NCBI GenBank assembly: GCA_021325135.1
Contig: JAJPHT010000021.1
Span: forward strand, 1 to 57,391
DNA from: Pseudomonadota bacterium
GTDB lineage: Archaea; Thermoplasmatota; SW-10-69-26; JACQPN01; JAJPHT01
DNA: 57,391 nucleotides
Reading direction: 5' to 3'
Part shown: piece by piece, positions 8,317 to 17,624 of the stretch
Layout of the letters: each line of letters opens with the position of its first letter
Position numbering within the stretch: the first letter of the stretch is position 1
Position numbers and translations under genes: made by a program
Notes under the pieces: generated by a model
Database searches by the model: none
Told to the model about the DNA's origin: nothing
Seen by the model: the letters and a program-made list of their open reading frames with translations, nothing else

Positions 8317-9270
8317 ATGGAGCCCATCGAGACCCGCCAGGCCGCCCCCGTCCACGTCACCCGCGGAGGCCCCCGCGTCCTCGTCGCCATCCCCTGCTAC
8401 AACGAGGAGCTCGCCATCGCCGGCGTCGTCCTGCGCGCCAAGCGCTTCGCCGACGAGGTGCTGGTCATCGACGACGGCAGCAAGGACCAGACCGTCGCCC
8501 TCGCCACCATGGCCGGCGCCACCGTCCTCCAGAACCCCGGCAACAAAGGCAAGGGGTACGGCGTCCGCCGCGCCTTCCAGCACGCCCACGACGGAGGCTA
8601 CGACGCCCTCGTCCTCCTCGACGGCGACGGCCAGCACGACCCGGACGAGATTCCCCTCCTCCTCGACCCCATCCTCAAGGGCGAGAAGGACGTCGCCCTC
8701 GGCTTCCGCTTCGGCGACAAGACCGAGATGCCCATGTGGCGCCGCGTCGGCAAGCGCGTGCTGGATTACGCCACGGCCGCTGGCGGCGCGGGCGTCGTCA
8801 CCGACTCGCAGTGCGGCTACCGCGCCTTCGGCCGCCGAGCCATCGCCGAGATGACCGCCAAGCTCCAGGGCGACGGATTCTCCATCGAGTCGGAGCAGCT
8901 CGTCGTCATGAAGGACGCCTCCCTCTCCTTCGAGAACGTGCGGATCCACTGCAAGTACGACGGCATCGACGGCAGCACCAAGGGGCCGGTGGAGCACGCG
9001 GTGGGCGTGCTTACCTCGATCTTCGACATGATGACCTCAAAGCACCCGATGAGGTTCATCGCATTCCCGAGCGCGGCCATCCTGCTGGCCGGCGTCGCGC
9101 TGGGCATCACCACCATCCGCCACTACAACAACACGCACTCCTTCCTCATCGCCTACGCCCTGGGCAGCGCCACGCTGGCGATCCTGGGCACCATGGGCAT
9201 CCTCGTCGCGATCATGCTCAAGATGATCAGCCACATGGAGCGGCGCATCGCGAAGCGCGTCCCGAGGTGA
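8317..9270 (+). CDS. Family 2 glycosyltransferase, dolichol-phosphate sugar synthase type
   Basis: A 317-residue GT2 enzyme. VLVAIPCYNEE opens the GT-A fold, VIDDGSKDQT binds the nucleotide sugar, and LDGDGQHDP supplies the metal-binding DXD. Two membrane helices near the C-terminus (about residues 246-266 and 277-300) anchor it. This layout is shared by archaeal AglJ/AglD-like enzymes that load a sugar onto dolichol phosphate on the cytoplasmic face. ATG 8317 gives the usual short N-terminus; the frame is open further upstream but encodes nothing family-like. Its stop overlaps the GTG of the UDP-sugar dehydrogenase by 4 bases, linking sugar-nucleotide supply with transfer. Confidence 0.85.
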   Translation: MEPIETRQAAPVHVTRGGPRVLVAIPCYNEELAIAGVVLRAKRFADEVLVIDDGSKDQTVALATMAGATVLQNPGNKGKGYGVRRAFQHAHDGGYDALVLLDGDGQHDPDEIPLLLDPILKGEKDVALGFRFGDKTEMPMWRRVGKRVLDYATAAGGAGVVTDSQCGYRAFGRRAIAEMTAKLQGDGFSIESEQLVVMKDASLSFENVRIHCKYDGIDGSTKGPVEHAVGVLTSIFDMMTSKHPMRFIAFPSAAILLAGVALGITTIRHYNNTHSFLIAYALGSATLAILGTMGILVAIMLKMISHMERRIAKRVPR

Positions 9271-10577
9271 CCCCCCTGGCCCCCGAGCGCGTGGTGATCG
9301 TCGGCACCGGATACGTCGGCCTCGTGACCGGCGCGTGCCTGGCCTCCATCGGCAACGACGTCACGTGCACGGACGTCGACCCCAAGCGCGTCTCGGCGCT
9401 CACGCGCGGCTCGGTCCCCTTCTACGAGCCCGGCCTCGACGACGTGATCGGCCGCGCCGTGAAGGCCGGGCGCCTCGCCTTCGCGCACGCCTCCGAGCCG
9501 GCCCTGGAGTCCGCGACGGTGGTCTTCATCGCCGTGGGCACGCCCCAGGCGGCGGACGGAACGGCCGATCTGTCGTTCGTCGAGGCCGCCAGCGCGGACG
9601 TCGCCAAGCGCGCGCCCCGCGGCGTCGTCGTCGTGACGCGCAGCACCGTCCCCCCCGGCACGGGCGACCGCCTCGCGCAGCGGGCGCGCGAGCAGGGCAG
9701 GGCCGACATCGAGTTCGTCTCCGCGCCGGAGTTCCTCGCCGAGGGCACGGCGGTCAAGGACTTCCTGGAGCCCTCGCGCCTCGTCTTCGGCGGCAGCCCC
9801 GAGGCGACCCGCCGCGTCGCGGCCCTCTTCTCGGGCATCCCCGAGAGCGCGCCGCGCATCCTCACCGACCGACGCACGGCGGAGCTGTCGAAGTACGCCG
9901 CCAACACGTTCCTCGCCGCGCGCGTCTCCCTCATCAACGAGTTCGCCAACCTCGCCGACGCCCTGGGCGCGGACGTCGCCACGGTCAGCCGCGTCGTGGG
10001 CCTCGACCCGCGCGTGGGCCCCTTGTTCCTGAGGCCCGGCATCGGCTACGGCGGCTCCTGCTTCCCCAAGGACGTGAAGGCGGTCCTGGCGGTCGCCCGC
10101 GCGCAAGGCGTGGACATGCGCGTCGCGCAGGCCGCGGACCGGACCAACGCCGAGCAGTGGCGGGCCGTCCTGCGCAAGTCCCTCCGCCTGCTGGACGACG
10201 CGCCGCGGGGCAAGAAGGTCGCCGTGCTTGGCATCGCGTTCAAGCCCGGCACCGACGACACGCGCATGGCGCCTGGCACCGCCCTCATGGGCGCGCTGCT
10301 GGACGAGGGCGCGACGGTCGTCGCCCACGACCCCAAGGCCACGCTGGACGCGGCCCTCGCCCAGCGCGGCGCGCAGCAGGCCAAGACGGCGCTGGAGGCG
10401 ATCCACGGCGCCGACCTTGTCGTCCTCGTCACCGAGTGGCCAGAATACCGCGCGCTCCCCTGGCACGACGCGCGCGCCGCCATGCGCGCGCCACGCCTCG
10501 TCGACGGACGCAACCACCTCGACCTCCCCGCCCTCCGCAGCCTCGGCTTCACGGCCGAAGGCGTCGGCAAGCCCTGA
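9267..10577 (+). CDS. UDP-glucose/UDP-sugar 6-dehydrogenase
   Basis: A 436-residue NAD-dependent dehydrogenase of the UDP-glucose/GDP-mannose family. The Rossmann turn is VVIVGTGYVGLVTGACLA. EFLAEGTAVKDFLEPSR is the central signature, and GYGGSCFPKDVKAV holds the catalytic Cys. VAVLGIAFKPGTDDTR opens the C-terminal UDP-binding domain. It should oxidise UDP-glucose to UDP-glucuronate in two steps. It starts at a GTG overlapping the GT2 stop and is followed 9 bases later by galU, which makes its substrate. UDP-ManNAc dehydrogenase (WecC type) is the main alternative; the neighbouring galU favours UDP-glucose. Confidence 0.9.
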   Translation: MTPLAPERVVIVGTGYVGLVTGACLASIGNDVTCTDVDPKRVSALTRGSVPFYEPGLDDVIGRAVKAGRLAFAHASEPALESATVVFIAVGTPQAADGTADLSFVEAASADVAKRAPRGVVVVTRSTVPPGTGDRLAQRAREQGRADIEFVSAPEFLAEGTAVKDFLEPSRLVFGGSPEATRRVAALFSGIPESAPRILTDRRTAELSKYAANTFLAARVSLINEFANLADALGADVATVSRVVGLDPRVGPLFLRPGIGYGGSCFPKDVKAVLAVARAQGVDMRVAQAADRTNAEQWRAVLRKSLRLLDDAPRGKKVAVLGIAFKPGTDDTRMAPGTALMGALLDEGATVVAHDPKATLDAALAQRGAQQAKTALEAIHGADLVVLVTEWPEYRALPWHDARAAMRAPRLVDGRNHLDLPALRSLGFTAEGVGKP

Positions 10578-10586
10578 GGCCTCCCC

Positions 10587-11501
10587 ATGACCGCCTTCCA
10601 CACCAAGCACATGCGGGCCGTCATCCCCGCCGCCGGCTTCGGCACGCGCCTCCTGCCCGCCACCAAGTCGATGCCCAAGGAGATGCTCCCCGTCCTCGCC
10701 AAGCCCGTCATCCAGTACGTCGTCGAGGAGGCCGCCGCCGCCGGCATCGAGGACATCCTCATCGTCACCGGCCGCAACAAGCGCGCCATCGAGGACCACT
10801 TCGACGAGGCCCCCGAGCTGGAGGCGTTCCTCGCCGCCAAGGGGCAGACCTCCAGCGTGGACGCGCTACGCTCCACCACGCGCCTGGGCCGCCTCTTCTA
10901 CGTCCGCCAAAGCCAGCCCAAGGGGCTCGGCCACGCCGTCCTCCAGGCCGCCCCCATCACCGGCGACCAGCCCTTCGCCGTCCTCCTGGGCGACGACATC
11001 ATCGTGGGCGCCAAGCCCGCCACGCAGCAGCTTCTGGACGTCTTCCGCCGCAAGGGCCGCAGCGTCTTCTGCGTCCAGCGCGTCCCCGAAGCCGACGTCT
11101 CCAAGTACGGCATCGTCGAGACCGAGCCCCTGGGCGACGGCCTCCACCGCGTCGTCGACATCGTCGAGAAGCCCCCCCGCCACGAGGCCAAGAGCAACCT
11201 CGCCACCATCGGCCGCTACGTCTTCACCCCCACCCTCATGCCCCTCCTCGCCGACACCAAGCCCGGGCTCAACGGCGAGATCCAGCTCACCGACGCCATG
11301 CGGGAATTGCTGAGGCACGAGGATGTTTATTGCCTGGAGTTCGAAGGGGTTCGGCACGACGTGGGGAACCTGGAGGGGTGGCTGGAGGCGACCCTTTCGT
11401 TGGCCGCTGCAGATGCCACACTGGCCCCTCGCCTCCAGGCGATCCTGAAGGCGATCGGCTCGCCGCAGGTCCTTGCCCCTGGCGCCGGTCGCAGGGAGTA
11501 G
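10587..11501 (+). CDS. galU: UTP-glucose-1-phosphate uridylyltransferase
   Basis: A 304-residue GalU-type enzyme. AVIPAAGFGTRLLPATKS and PKEMLPV form the NTP-binding signature, and VLLGDDIIVG carries the metal-binding Asp. IVEKPP and GEIQLTDAM are family hallmarks. It makes UDP-glucose for the preceding dehydrogenase. ATG 10587 or 10611 (MRAVIP) could be the start. The last 65-70 codons, from about 11300, change to visibly more A/T-ending codons than the rest of the gene. This suggests that the border of the adjacent island lies inside this gene. Confidence 0.93.
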   Translation: MTAFHTKHMRAVIPAAGFGTRLLPATKSMPKEMLPVLAKPVIQYVVEEAAAAGIEDILIVTGRNKRAIEDHFDEAPELEAFLAAKGQTSSVDALRSTTRLGRLFYVRQSQPKGLGHAVLQAAPITGDQPFAVLLGDDIIVGAKPATQQLLDVFRRKGRSVFCVQRVPEADVSKYGIVETEPLGDGLHRVVDIVEKPPRHEAKSNLATIGRYVFTPTLMPLLADTKPGLNGEIQLTDAMRELLRHEDVYCLEFEGVRHDVGNLEGWLEATLSLAAADATLAPRLQAILKAIGSPQVLAPGAGRRE

Positions 11502-11504
11502 CGC

Positions 11505-12722
11505 ATGGCTGCAGGTCCCGAGAAGAAAGTTTTGTTGATCTGCCCCCACTTCCCGCCGGAGTTTATCGCGGGAGCAACGTACACGAAGACGCTCACGGAC
11601 AACCTCCGGTCCAAGGGCTGGACGGTGTACGCCACACCCAGCCAGCCCGCGTTCCCATTCGGGACGCAGTTCAAGCGAGCACCTTGGCGGGAATCGGGTG
11701 AAAGGCTGGAGGTCCGCCGCGTGCCCTCGTTCCCGCCGCGCCGGAAGGACCCACCAACGTGGCATCGTATGCTCCACTTTTTGGCCTATATGATCTTCGC
11801 GTCGATCTTGGGCGTGTTCCTTGTCCTGCGTCACCGGATCCGCGTGGTCATCGTGTCAAGCCCTCCCGAGCCGGTGCTCCTTGCGGGATCTTTCGTCGCC
11901 GCTCTTACCCGCCGCCCGCTAGTGATTGCCGCCAGGGACACGTGGCTGGAGAACGCCGTCACGTTGGGATTCGCCAAGGAAAACGCTGGATGGGTCCGAC
12001 TCTTCCGCTGGATGCGCGCCCGCGCGTTCCGGCGTGCCTCCGCCGTGTTCACAACCTCGAACGAAGTCTTGCGCGTCCTTTCCAAGACCTGTCCCATACC
12101 GTCCCGCACTTACCTGATCACCAACGGATTCGACCCATCTCGAATCCCACGGCTTGAAAAGCGGGATTTGCGCGAACTCGTGTACCTGGGCAATCTCGGA
12201 CACGCCTACGCGTTCGACCCGCTGTTGGAGGCGATGCAACGCCTACCTCCCACCTATCGTCTTCGCTTTGTGGGACGCGGAGATCAGGAGGATGCGCTCC
12301 GAGCCAAGATTCATGCCTTGGGCCTTGCGGGCCGGGTCAGCATGGAATCCACGGATTCCAAGGACCAAATCTTCGCGATGCTGGCCTCCGCCGGCCTTGG
12401 ATTGTCCCCGCTGAAAGAGGATCCGCGGCTGGGTGGCGTGCTTCCCATCAAACTCATTGAATACATGGGCTGCGGCCTTCCGTTCGTCGCCAGCGGGGCG
12501 GGGGAAACCGCTCGCATCGCAACGGAAAGTCAAGGCGGCCGTCTCGTCTCTCTTGAGCCACAGGCCTGGGTAGACGCGATTCTTTTCCTAAGCACGAACG
12601 AGGAGCAATACGAGGTCGCGTCTGCCCGAGGTCGCTCATACGCCAAGGCTTTCGAAACTCCCACCATCGCCGAACTCACAGACCGAGCGCTGATGGACCT
12701 GATCGAAAGGAGGAGCGCATGA
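11505..12722 (+). CDS. Family 4 glycosyltransferase
   Basis: A 405-residue GT-B enzyme. It begins VLLICPHFPPEFIAGATYTK, the usual N-terminal start for WbuB-like GT4 enzymes. A hydrophobic stretch near residues 88-105 (FLAYMIFASILGVFLVL) may dip into the membrane. The C-terminal nucleotide-sugar-binding half contains LVYLGNLG and PIKLIEYMGCGLPFVAS, whose Glu is the GT4 ligand for the donor sugar. The donor and acceptor cannot be read from sequence. The stop overlaps the next gene by 4 bases. Codon usage is A/T-richer than outside the island. Confidence 0.85.
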   Translation: MAAGPEKKVLLICPHFPPEFIAGATYTKTLTDNLRSKGWTVYATPSQPAFPFGTQFKRAPWRESGERLEVRRVPSFPPRRKDPPTWHRMLHFLAYMIFASILGVFLVLRHRIRVVIVSSPPEPVLLAGSFVAALTRRPLVIAARDTWLENAVTLGFAKENAGWVRLFRWMRARAFRRASAVFTTSNEVLRVLSKTCPIPSRTYLITNGFDPSRIPRLEKRDLRELVYLGNLGHAYAFDPLLEAMQRLPPTYRLRFVGRGDQEDALRAKIHALGLAGRVSMESTDSKDQIFAMLASAGLGLSPLKEDPRLGGVLPIKLIEYMGCGLPFVASGAGETARIATESQGGRLVSLEPQAWVDAILFLSTNEEQYEVASARGRSYAKAFETPTIAELTDRALMDLIERRSA

Positions 12723-13771
12723 GTTCAGAGCCATTGCCGCCTGGAGTCGTGATGTTTCCGCAGAACCACGACTTGATCAAGCTCTACGCCGACGAACTCC
12801 GCGCGCAAGGTCATCGCGTCGCTCTCCTTCCGTCCTTCCACTACGCCGCTCCTCTCAACTTCTTGAAGATGGGTTTGCTTCGCGCACGCGGCTATCGCGT
12901 GTTTCACGTGCATTGGCTCTTTTTTTATCCCAAGGCGCTCCTGGGAGTCTTCTCTGCTTGGGCCCGGTTTCTCGGATACAAGATCGTCTTCGAAGTCCAC
13001 AATGTAGAGCCTCACGAGAATTCGCGCGAAGTGGGTGGGGCTCCGCGGAGGCGATTCTTCCAGCGGGCGGATGCGGCGATCGTCCACTATCGCGCAAATC
13101 TTCCTGCCGTCGCGAAGCAGCTTGGGACTGGCCCTAGAATCTATGTTGTCCCTCATCCCGCATTCCGCGCTGACTTGCGTCCCAGTCGCGAGGAAGCTCG
13201 CCGGGCGCTCGGCATCTCGCGCGACCGCCGCGTGCTACTTGCCTTTGGTGCATGGAAGCGATACAAGGGTTACGAGCCCCTTGTCCGCTCCTTCCGGCGT
13301 CTTCGAGACCAAAGCGCCATGCTGGTCATCGCAGGAAAGCCGGGAGAATCGTCCCTTCGCGAATTCATCGAGGCTGCCGCGGCTCAAGACCCGCGAATCT
13401 TGCTGATACCGAAGCACCTTGACGATGCCGAGATGGGCCGCTTTTTCGCTGCTTGCGACGCGGCAGTCCAGCCATACCTTGAAATCACGACGTCTGGCGC
13501 GATTCTCATGTCGCTTTCTCATGGTCGGCCCGTCATCACGACGCGCTTGGGGGGAAACGCAGAAGTGGTGGAAGAGGGAGTCACGGGATATCTTTGCGCC
13601 CCCGACAACGAGGAGTCGCTTGTCGAGGCGATGGAGCGGGCCTTGAACGCGAAGCCAGCATCGTCTGAAGAGTTCTCACGGGCAATCGAGCCGATTCAAC
13701 CTGACGCCGTTGCTCGCCAATTTGTGGCCATCTATCAAGACTTGCTGACAAACGGGGGGGTATCGGATTGA
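12719..13771 (+). CDS. Family 4-like glycosyltransferase
   Basis: A 350-residue GT-B glycosyltransferase. EVHNVEPHE lies in the N-terminal acceptor domain. LLAFGAWKRYKGYEPLVRSF opens the C-terminal domain. The donor-binding region is YLEITTSGAILMSLSHGRP with GGNAEVVEEGVTGYL. It shares no close similarity with the preceding GT4, so this is not a recent duplication. ATG 12719 overlaps the upstream stop, and its own TGA overlaps a TTG start of the next gene, so three island genes are read as one unit. The sugar specificity is unknown. Confidence 0.82.
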   Translation: MSSEPLPPGVVMFPQNHDLIKLYADELRAQGHRVALLPSFHYAAPLNFLKMGLLRARGYRVFHVHWLFFYPKALLGVFSAWARFLGYKIVFEVHNVEPHENSREVGGAPRRRFFQRADAAIVHYRANLPAVAKQLGTGPRIYVVPHPAFRADLRPSREEARRALGISRDRRVLLAFGAWKRYKGYEPLVRSFRRLRDQSAMLVIAGKPGESSLREFIEAAAAQDPRILLIPKHLDDAEMGRFFAACDAAVQPYLEITTSGAILMSLSHGRPVITTRLGGNAEVVEEGVTGYLCAPDNEESLVEAMERALNAKPASSEEFSRAIEPIQPDAVARQFVAIYQDLLTNGGVSD

Positions 13772-15495
13772 ACAAAACGGTCGCCATGTTGCAAGGGACG
13801 ATTGGGCGTCGCGCCCTTATCGCCTCCGTCTTGGGCTTGCCGTTCCTCGCGATCTGCGCCGCCGCCGCTGTCAACTGGACAGGAAGCCCAGCGTTGGCGA
13901 TGGTGTTCCTGAGCGCCGCTGCGATCCTTCCCGTTCTTGTGGTCGCAAGGCAGACCGAGGATTGGCTGCTTCCTGCGACGATCTATTCGGTGGCCCTTGC
14001 TCTCCTTCTTCACAATTCATTGGTTTCGGACTACATCTGGGGGTGGGATATCAACACGGAGCGATTTTCCGCGCAGACCGTCCTCCAGACTGGGCATTGG
14101 GATCCCAACACGTCAGGCAACGTCAACGCGATGCTGAGCATCGTCATGCTCGCCCCCGCTCTGGCCTCCTTGACAGGGCTCCAGATTCATGAGGTCTTCA
14201 AGTTCATCTTCCCTCTCGCGTTCGCCTTCGTGCCTCTCTTGGTCTATTACGCAGCGCGAGAGCAGACGTCTACGCGTATCGCGTTCCTCGCGGCCATGTT
14301 CCTGGTGATGAGCAGCGTCTTTTTCAGCGAGATGTTGCAGGTCGCGCGCCAGGAAATCGCCGAACTGGAGTTGGCCAGCGCAATCCTGCTGATGTGCTGC
14401 GCACGGACAAACATCGTGAGGCAATCTCTCCTTCTCATTGCGTTCCTTGCAGCGGTCGTCGTTTCCCACTATGGTTTGGCTTATATCATGCTTGGATTGC
14501 TCGGAGGTGCAACAGTCCTTGTCCTCTTCTTGCCACGGTTCCAATCTCGCGCGCAGCGCCTTGCGTTCAACGTGAACCTCGTCGCCCTTTTCGGCGTAGT
14601 AACTTTAGGTTGGTACATCTATGCCTCCGGCGGGTCCCCGTTCGAGAGCATTGTCAAGATTGGATCGCGAGTCAGTGAATCACTGTTCACCAAATTCCTC
14701 GATCCGACCGCTGCACAAGGCGTGACCGTCCTTGTCAGTAGCCTCTCGGTCCAACGTGAGATTACTCGATTCCTTCACTTGGCAAGCCAGTTGGCAATCA
14801 CGCTTGGGCTGGCGATAGTCCTGTTTCGTCGCTCAGAAAATCGCTTCCGGACGGACTATTTGAGCCTGAGCTCCTTGGCGTTTGTTCTCCTCATTGCAGG
14901 CATTGGCGTTCCGTACTTCGCAAGCGCAATCAACACAACCCGGCTCTACCACATTTCGACCCTCTTTCTGGCGCCCTTCTTCGTCATGGGTTTGCTGTGG
15001 CTGCTTGGACGGGCCGTTGCCCGAAAGAAGGTCGACACGCCGTCGTGGTCTTACCTCGCAATCGCCGGCTTCCTAGGCGTCTTCCTGCTGTTCAATGCAG
15101 GCTTCGTCTACAAGATTACCGGAGACGAGCCAGCCACGGCAGCGTTTGCCACTGGAACGGATTATCCTTCGTTCTCTGTGGGCGAACGAGACGCGGCGGC
15201 TTGGGCAAGCCACGACGGAAAGGCGGTCGTCTACGCCGACAGCTATCGCTCCCTCCTCATGACGGGTTTCTCGGGCGACAACGCTCGCATGTATACCACA
15301 AACGTTCCTGCCATCCCAAGGGGAGATTACTTCTTGGAAGGCAATCGGAACGTTGAAACACACTTCCTTCGTGCGCTTGATCTCGGCTACTCAACAATCC
15401 GTACTGCAATCGATGTCCCAACGTCACACATCGATGGGAAGCTCAATTTGGTCTACGACAATGGGCAGTCGCGCGTTTATCGCGCGGGCGCATGA
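13768..15495 (+). CDS. GT-C-like polytopic membrane protein of the glycan island
   Basis: A 575-residue protein with about 12 membrane helices through residue 455 and then a soluble end (GERDAAAWASHDGKAVVYAD and on). WGWDINTERF follows the second or third helix, where GT-C enzymes have an acidic loop. The layout matches the protein at 5189. It could be a polyprenyl-phosphate sugar transferase or a polysaccharide polymerase. A TTG at 13768 overlapping the previous TGA gives tight coupling; ATG 13786 (MLQGTIG) is the alternative start. The 3' end overlaps the convergent flippase gene by 19 bases. Confidence 0.6.
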   Translation: MNKTVAMLQGTIGRRALIASVLGLPFLAICAAAAVNWTGSPALAMVFLSAAAILPVLVVARQTEDWLLPATIYSVALALLLHNSLVSDYIWGWDINTERFSAQTVLQTGHWDPNTSGNVNAMLSIVMLAPALASLTGLQIHEVFKFIFPLAFAFVPLLVYYAAREQTSTRIAFLAAMFLVMSSVFFSEMLQVARQEIAELELASAILLMCCARTNIVRQSLLLIAFLAAVVVSHYGLAYIMLGLLGGATVLVLFLPRFQSRAQRLAFNVNLVALFGVVTLGWYIYASGGSPFESIVKIGSRVSESLFTKFLDPTAAQGVTVLVSSLSVQREITRFLHLASQLAITLGLAIVLFRRSENRFRTDYLSLSSLAFVLLIAGIGVPYFASAINTTRLYHISTLFLAPFFVMGLLWLLGRAVARKKVDTPSWSYLAIAGFLGVFLLFNAGFVYKITGDEPATAAFATGTDYPSFSVGERDAAAWASHDGKAVVYADSYRSLLMTGFSGDNARMYTTNVPAIPRGDYFLEGNRNVETHFLRALDLGYSTIRTAIDVPTSHIDGKLNLVYDNGQSRVYRAGA

Positions 15496-16733
15496 TGATA
15501 TAGGAAAGTGGCCGCAGCACCTAGCGTCATCGCGGCGAACCAGGCCCAGCCCGCAAGCACCATGTTTGGAACCGCAAAGAAGAGCAGGCCGACGAAGGAG
15601 GCGGCTGCCACAATGGGCCCAGCCACAAGAGGGACGTAACGATTCTGCCCGCGGAGCAGAGCGATCCTGGCTTGGAGGACGTAGCCCGGAATGGCTGCGA
15701 TGGCGAAGGGGATGATTGCCCAGAAGCCTCTTTGAGCGTAGTAAGGCCCAAAGACCGGCAGAAGAACCCATCCGGCAACCATGACGCCCGCCGATGCAGC
15801 CAAAGCCAAGGCGAACGGCTTCCCGAAGAGCCGAGCAGAGGCGGAAGCAGTCCCGCTGAGTTCAACAAGGAGGGTCTGCCCAAACGCCGTTGGCACGATC
15901 ATGCCGACGGATCCGATCATCCAGAGGACATAGAACACCGCTGCATCCTGGGCGCTTCCCCGCTGAAGAACAAGAACGGGGCCGATCGCCGCCGGGATGG
16001 CCAGCGCAAGAGAAACCGCGTAGTTGGACGCGCTTGCGCGGAAGGTCATGCGGAACGTCTCCGGGTCAATCCGAAGACGCGGGACATATCCGGGCTCTGC
16101 GCGCCGGAGCCAAAGAACCGAGGCGATTCCAGCGGCGATGCTCACGGATCCAATTGCTGCCAGAACAATTCCGGGGGCATGAAAAATTGGCGCCAGGGCC
16201 AGGAGAAGCGCGACGCGGGCAAGGGCGTGAATCGTGTTTTTGGCCAGCGCGTAGTCGCTCCGCCGACGGGACGTGAAGGCAAGATCGAGCAACGAAGCCG
16301 CCGTCCACATGACGGTCAAGACCACCGTCCCCACGGCGAAGAACGGATTGTCGCGCATGGCGACGAGCTCGCTGGCCCAAAATGGAGTTCCAAGAAGAAA
16401 TACAAGCGACGCGAGGATGGATCCAATTGCTGTGAGGGTCAAGGCGGTATCGAGGATGCGCCCGGCCTCTCCCTCTTTGACCGCCGGCAGGAACCGCAAG
16501 AGTGAGATGTCCATGCCGAGCTTTGCGAGCGTGGCGAGAAACATCAGAATCGCGACAGCGGCAGAAGCGCGCCCCACTTCGCTTGGGACCGCCACGCGGG
16601 CGACAAGCGCCCAGAAGATGAATCCCGACCCCGCCACTACGAGTGTATTGAGAATGAGGTAGTAGGAGTTGCGGTAGAACGGATCGTTCCAATGGCTACG
16701 AAGATCCGCCACGACCTTGGACCATGCTGCCAT
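15477..16733 (-). CDS. Polysaccharide flippase of the MATE/Wzx-like superfamily
   Basis: A 418-residue protein with about 12 predicted membrane helices. It begins with a cytoplasmic stretch and the Wzx/RfbX-like start YRNSYYLILNTLVVAGSGFI, then RVAVPSEVGRASAAVAILMF. Proteins of this type flip lipid-linked oligosaccharides across the membrane; AglR is a haloarchaeal example. It is transcribed with the DUF1616 gene (3-base gap) and converges on the polytopic protein at 13768. Function is by family layout, not by a catalytic motif. Confidence 0.78.
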   Translation of the reverse strand: MAAWSKVVADLRSHWNDPFYRNSYYLILNTLVVAGSGFIFWALVARVAVPSEVGRASAAVAILMFLATLAKLGMDISLLRFLPAVKEGEAGRILDTALTLTAIGSILASLVFLLGTPFWASELVAMRDNPFFAVGTVVLTVMWTAASLLDLAFTSRRRSDYALAKNTIHALARVALLLALAPIFHAPGIVLAAIGSVSIAAGIASVLWLRRAEPGYVPRLRIDPETFRMTFRASASNYAVSLALAIPAAIGPVLVLQRGSAQDAAVFYVLWMIGSVGMIVPTAFGQTLLVELSGTASASARLFGKPFALALAASAGVMVAGWVLLPVFGPYYAQRGFWAIIPFAIAAIPGYVLQARIALLRGQNRYVPLVAGPIVAAASFVGLLFFAVPNMVLAGWAWFAAMTLGAAATFLYHHAPAR

Positions 16734-16736
16734 CGG

Positions 16737-17624
16737 TTACCCCACGATCGTCCCGAAGAGGCGCAGTTCGCGCAGCGGAGCGCCCGAAGAATCCCGGAGC
16801 TCAATGGAAACCGCAAACGGCCCATGCGCCGCAGGAACTTGGACTTGGACGGGTACTGTCGCGGACCCATCTCCTTGGATTTGAACTGGAGATAGCGATA
16901 GCGTTCCGTTTGCTGTGGGTTGAAAAACGGTCGCGTTCTGCGAAGGGTCGAACGCATACGCGCCTGGATCCGCATGGCTCGCGATCGTCAGGCCAGCGGC
17001 AGTTGATTCGTGCGTCCGGATTGTGACGTTGAAGGTCAAGACGGACGAAGGCTGGCTGGTGGAGAGGGCCGCCTGAAGGCCTGGTGTTTCTTGGACCGCA
17101 AACTCCAGAGGGTGCTGGGCAGCCGGGGAAAGCAGGGGTAAGAGAATTCCGGCAGCCAGCAAACTGATCGTAGCGACGGTAAGCACTCCCACCACGCCTT
17201 TCGACGCGCGTGTGTCCTCCGTCATGCTCGCGTCATCGGTGCGGTTCCTTCGTCCATGAACGACAAGGAATCCGAAAAGAAGACACCACACGACGAGGAC
17301 GCCGATCACGGTCGACGCCTGGATTCCCGCTGACGTGAAGTTGAGCGCCAAGGTCAATACCATGACAATGGCGGCGCTCGCGCCCACACCCAGAAGCGCG
17401 CGAATCCCCCATGCTGATAGCTGCGCGTCTTGCCTCCGCCCCATTCCGCGTCCTTCCAGGAGCGATCCAATGGCGAGATATCCGGGGGCGAAAAACGCAA
17501 ACGGAGTTCCCGCGGCGAGCCGGAGAGCCGGCGGCCAGCCGGGGACGAAAACGCCGAGTGCGGCGAGGACGCCCAAAGCGCCAAGGGCGAAGAGATCCCC
17601 AAAGCGCCACATCTTCGCATCCAC
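16737..17624 (-). CDS. DUF1616-type membrane protein
   Basis: A 295-residue protein with four helices in the first 190 residues. The segment AAGTPFAFFAPGYLAIGSLL resembles the DUF1616 hallmark (P then FxPGY). After a helix around residues 148-168 there is an extracellular beta-rich domain with several Asn-X-Ser/Thr sites (such as NVTIRT, NATVF, NGTLS), possible N-glycosylation sites. DUF1616 genes commonly sit beside archaeal glycosyltransferases, as here. Its biochemical role is unknown. It is the first gene of the minus-strand island operon, downstream of tRNA-Ala on the same strand. Confidence 0.7.
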   Translation of the reverse strand: MDAKMWRFGDLFALGALGVLAALGVFVPGWPPALRLAAGTPFAFFAPGYLAIGSLLEGRGMGRRQDAQLSAWGIRALLGVGASAAIVMVLTLALNFTSAGIQASTVIGVLVVWCLLFGFLVVHGRRNRTDDASMTEDTRASKGVVGVLTVATISLLAAGILLPLLSPAAQHPLEFAVQETPGLQAALSTSQPSSVLTFNVTIRTHESTAAGLTIASHADPGAYAFDPSQNATVFQPTANGTLSLSPVQIQGDGSATVPVQVQVPAAHGPFAVSIELRDSSGAPLRELRLFGTIVG

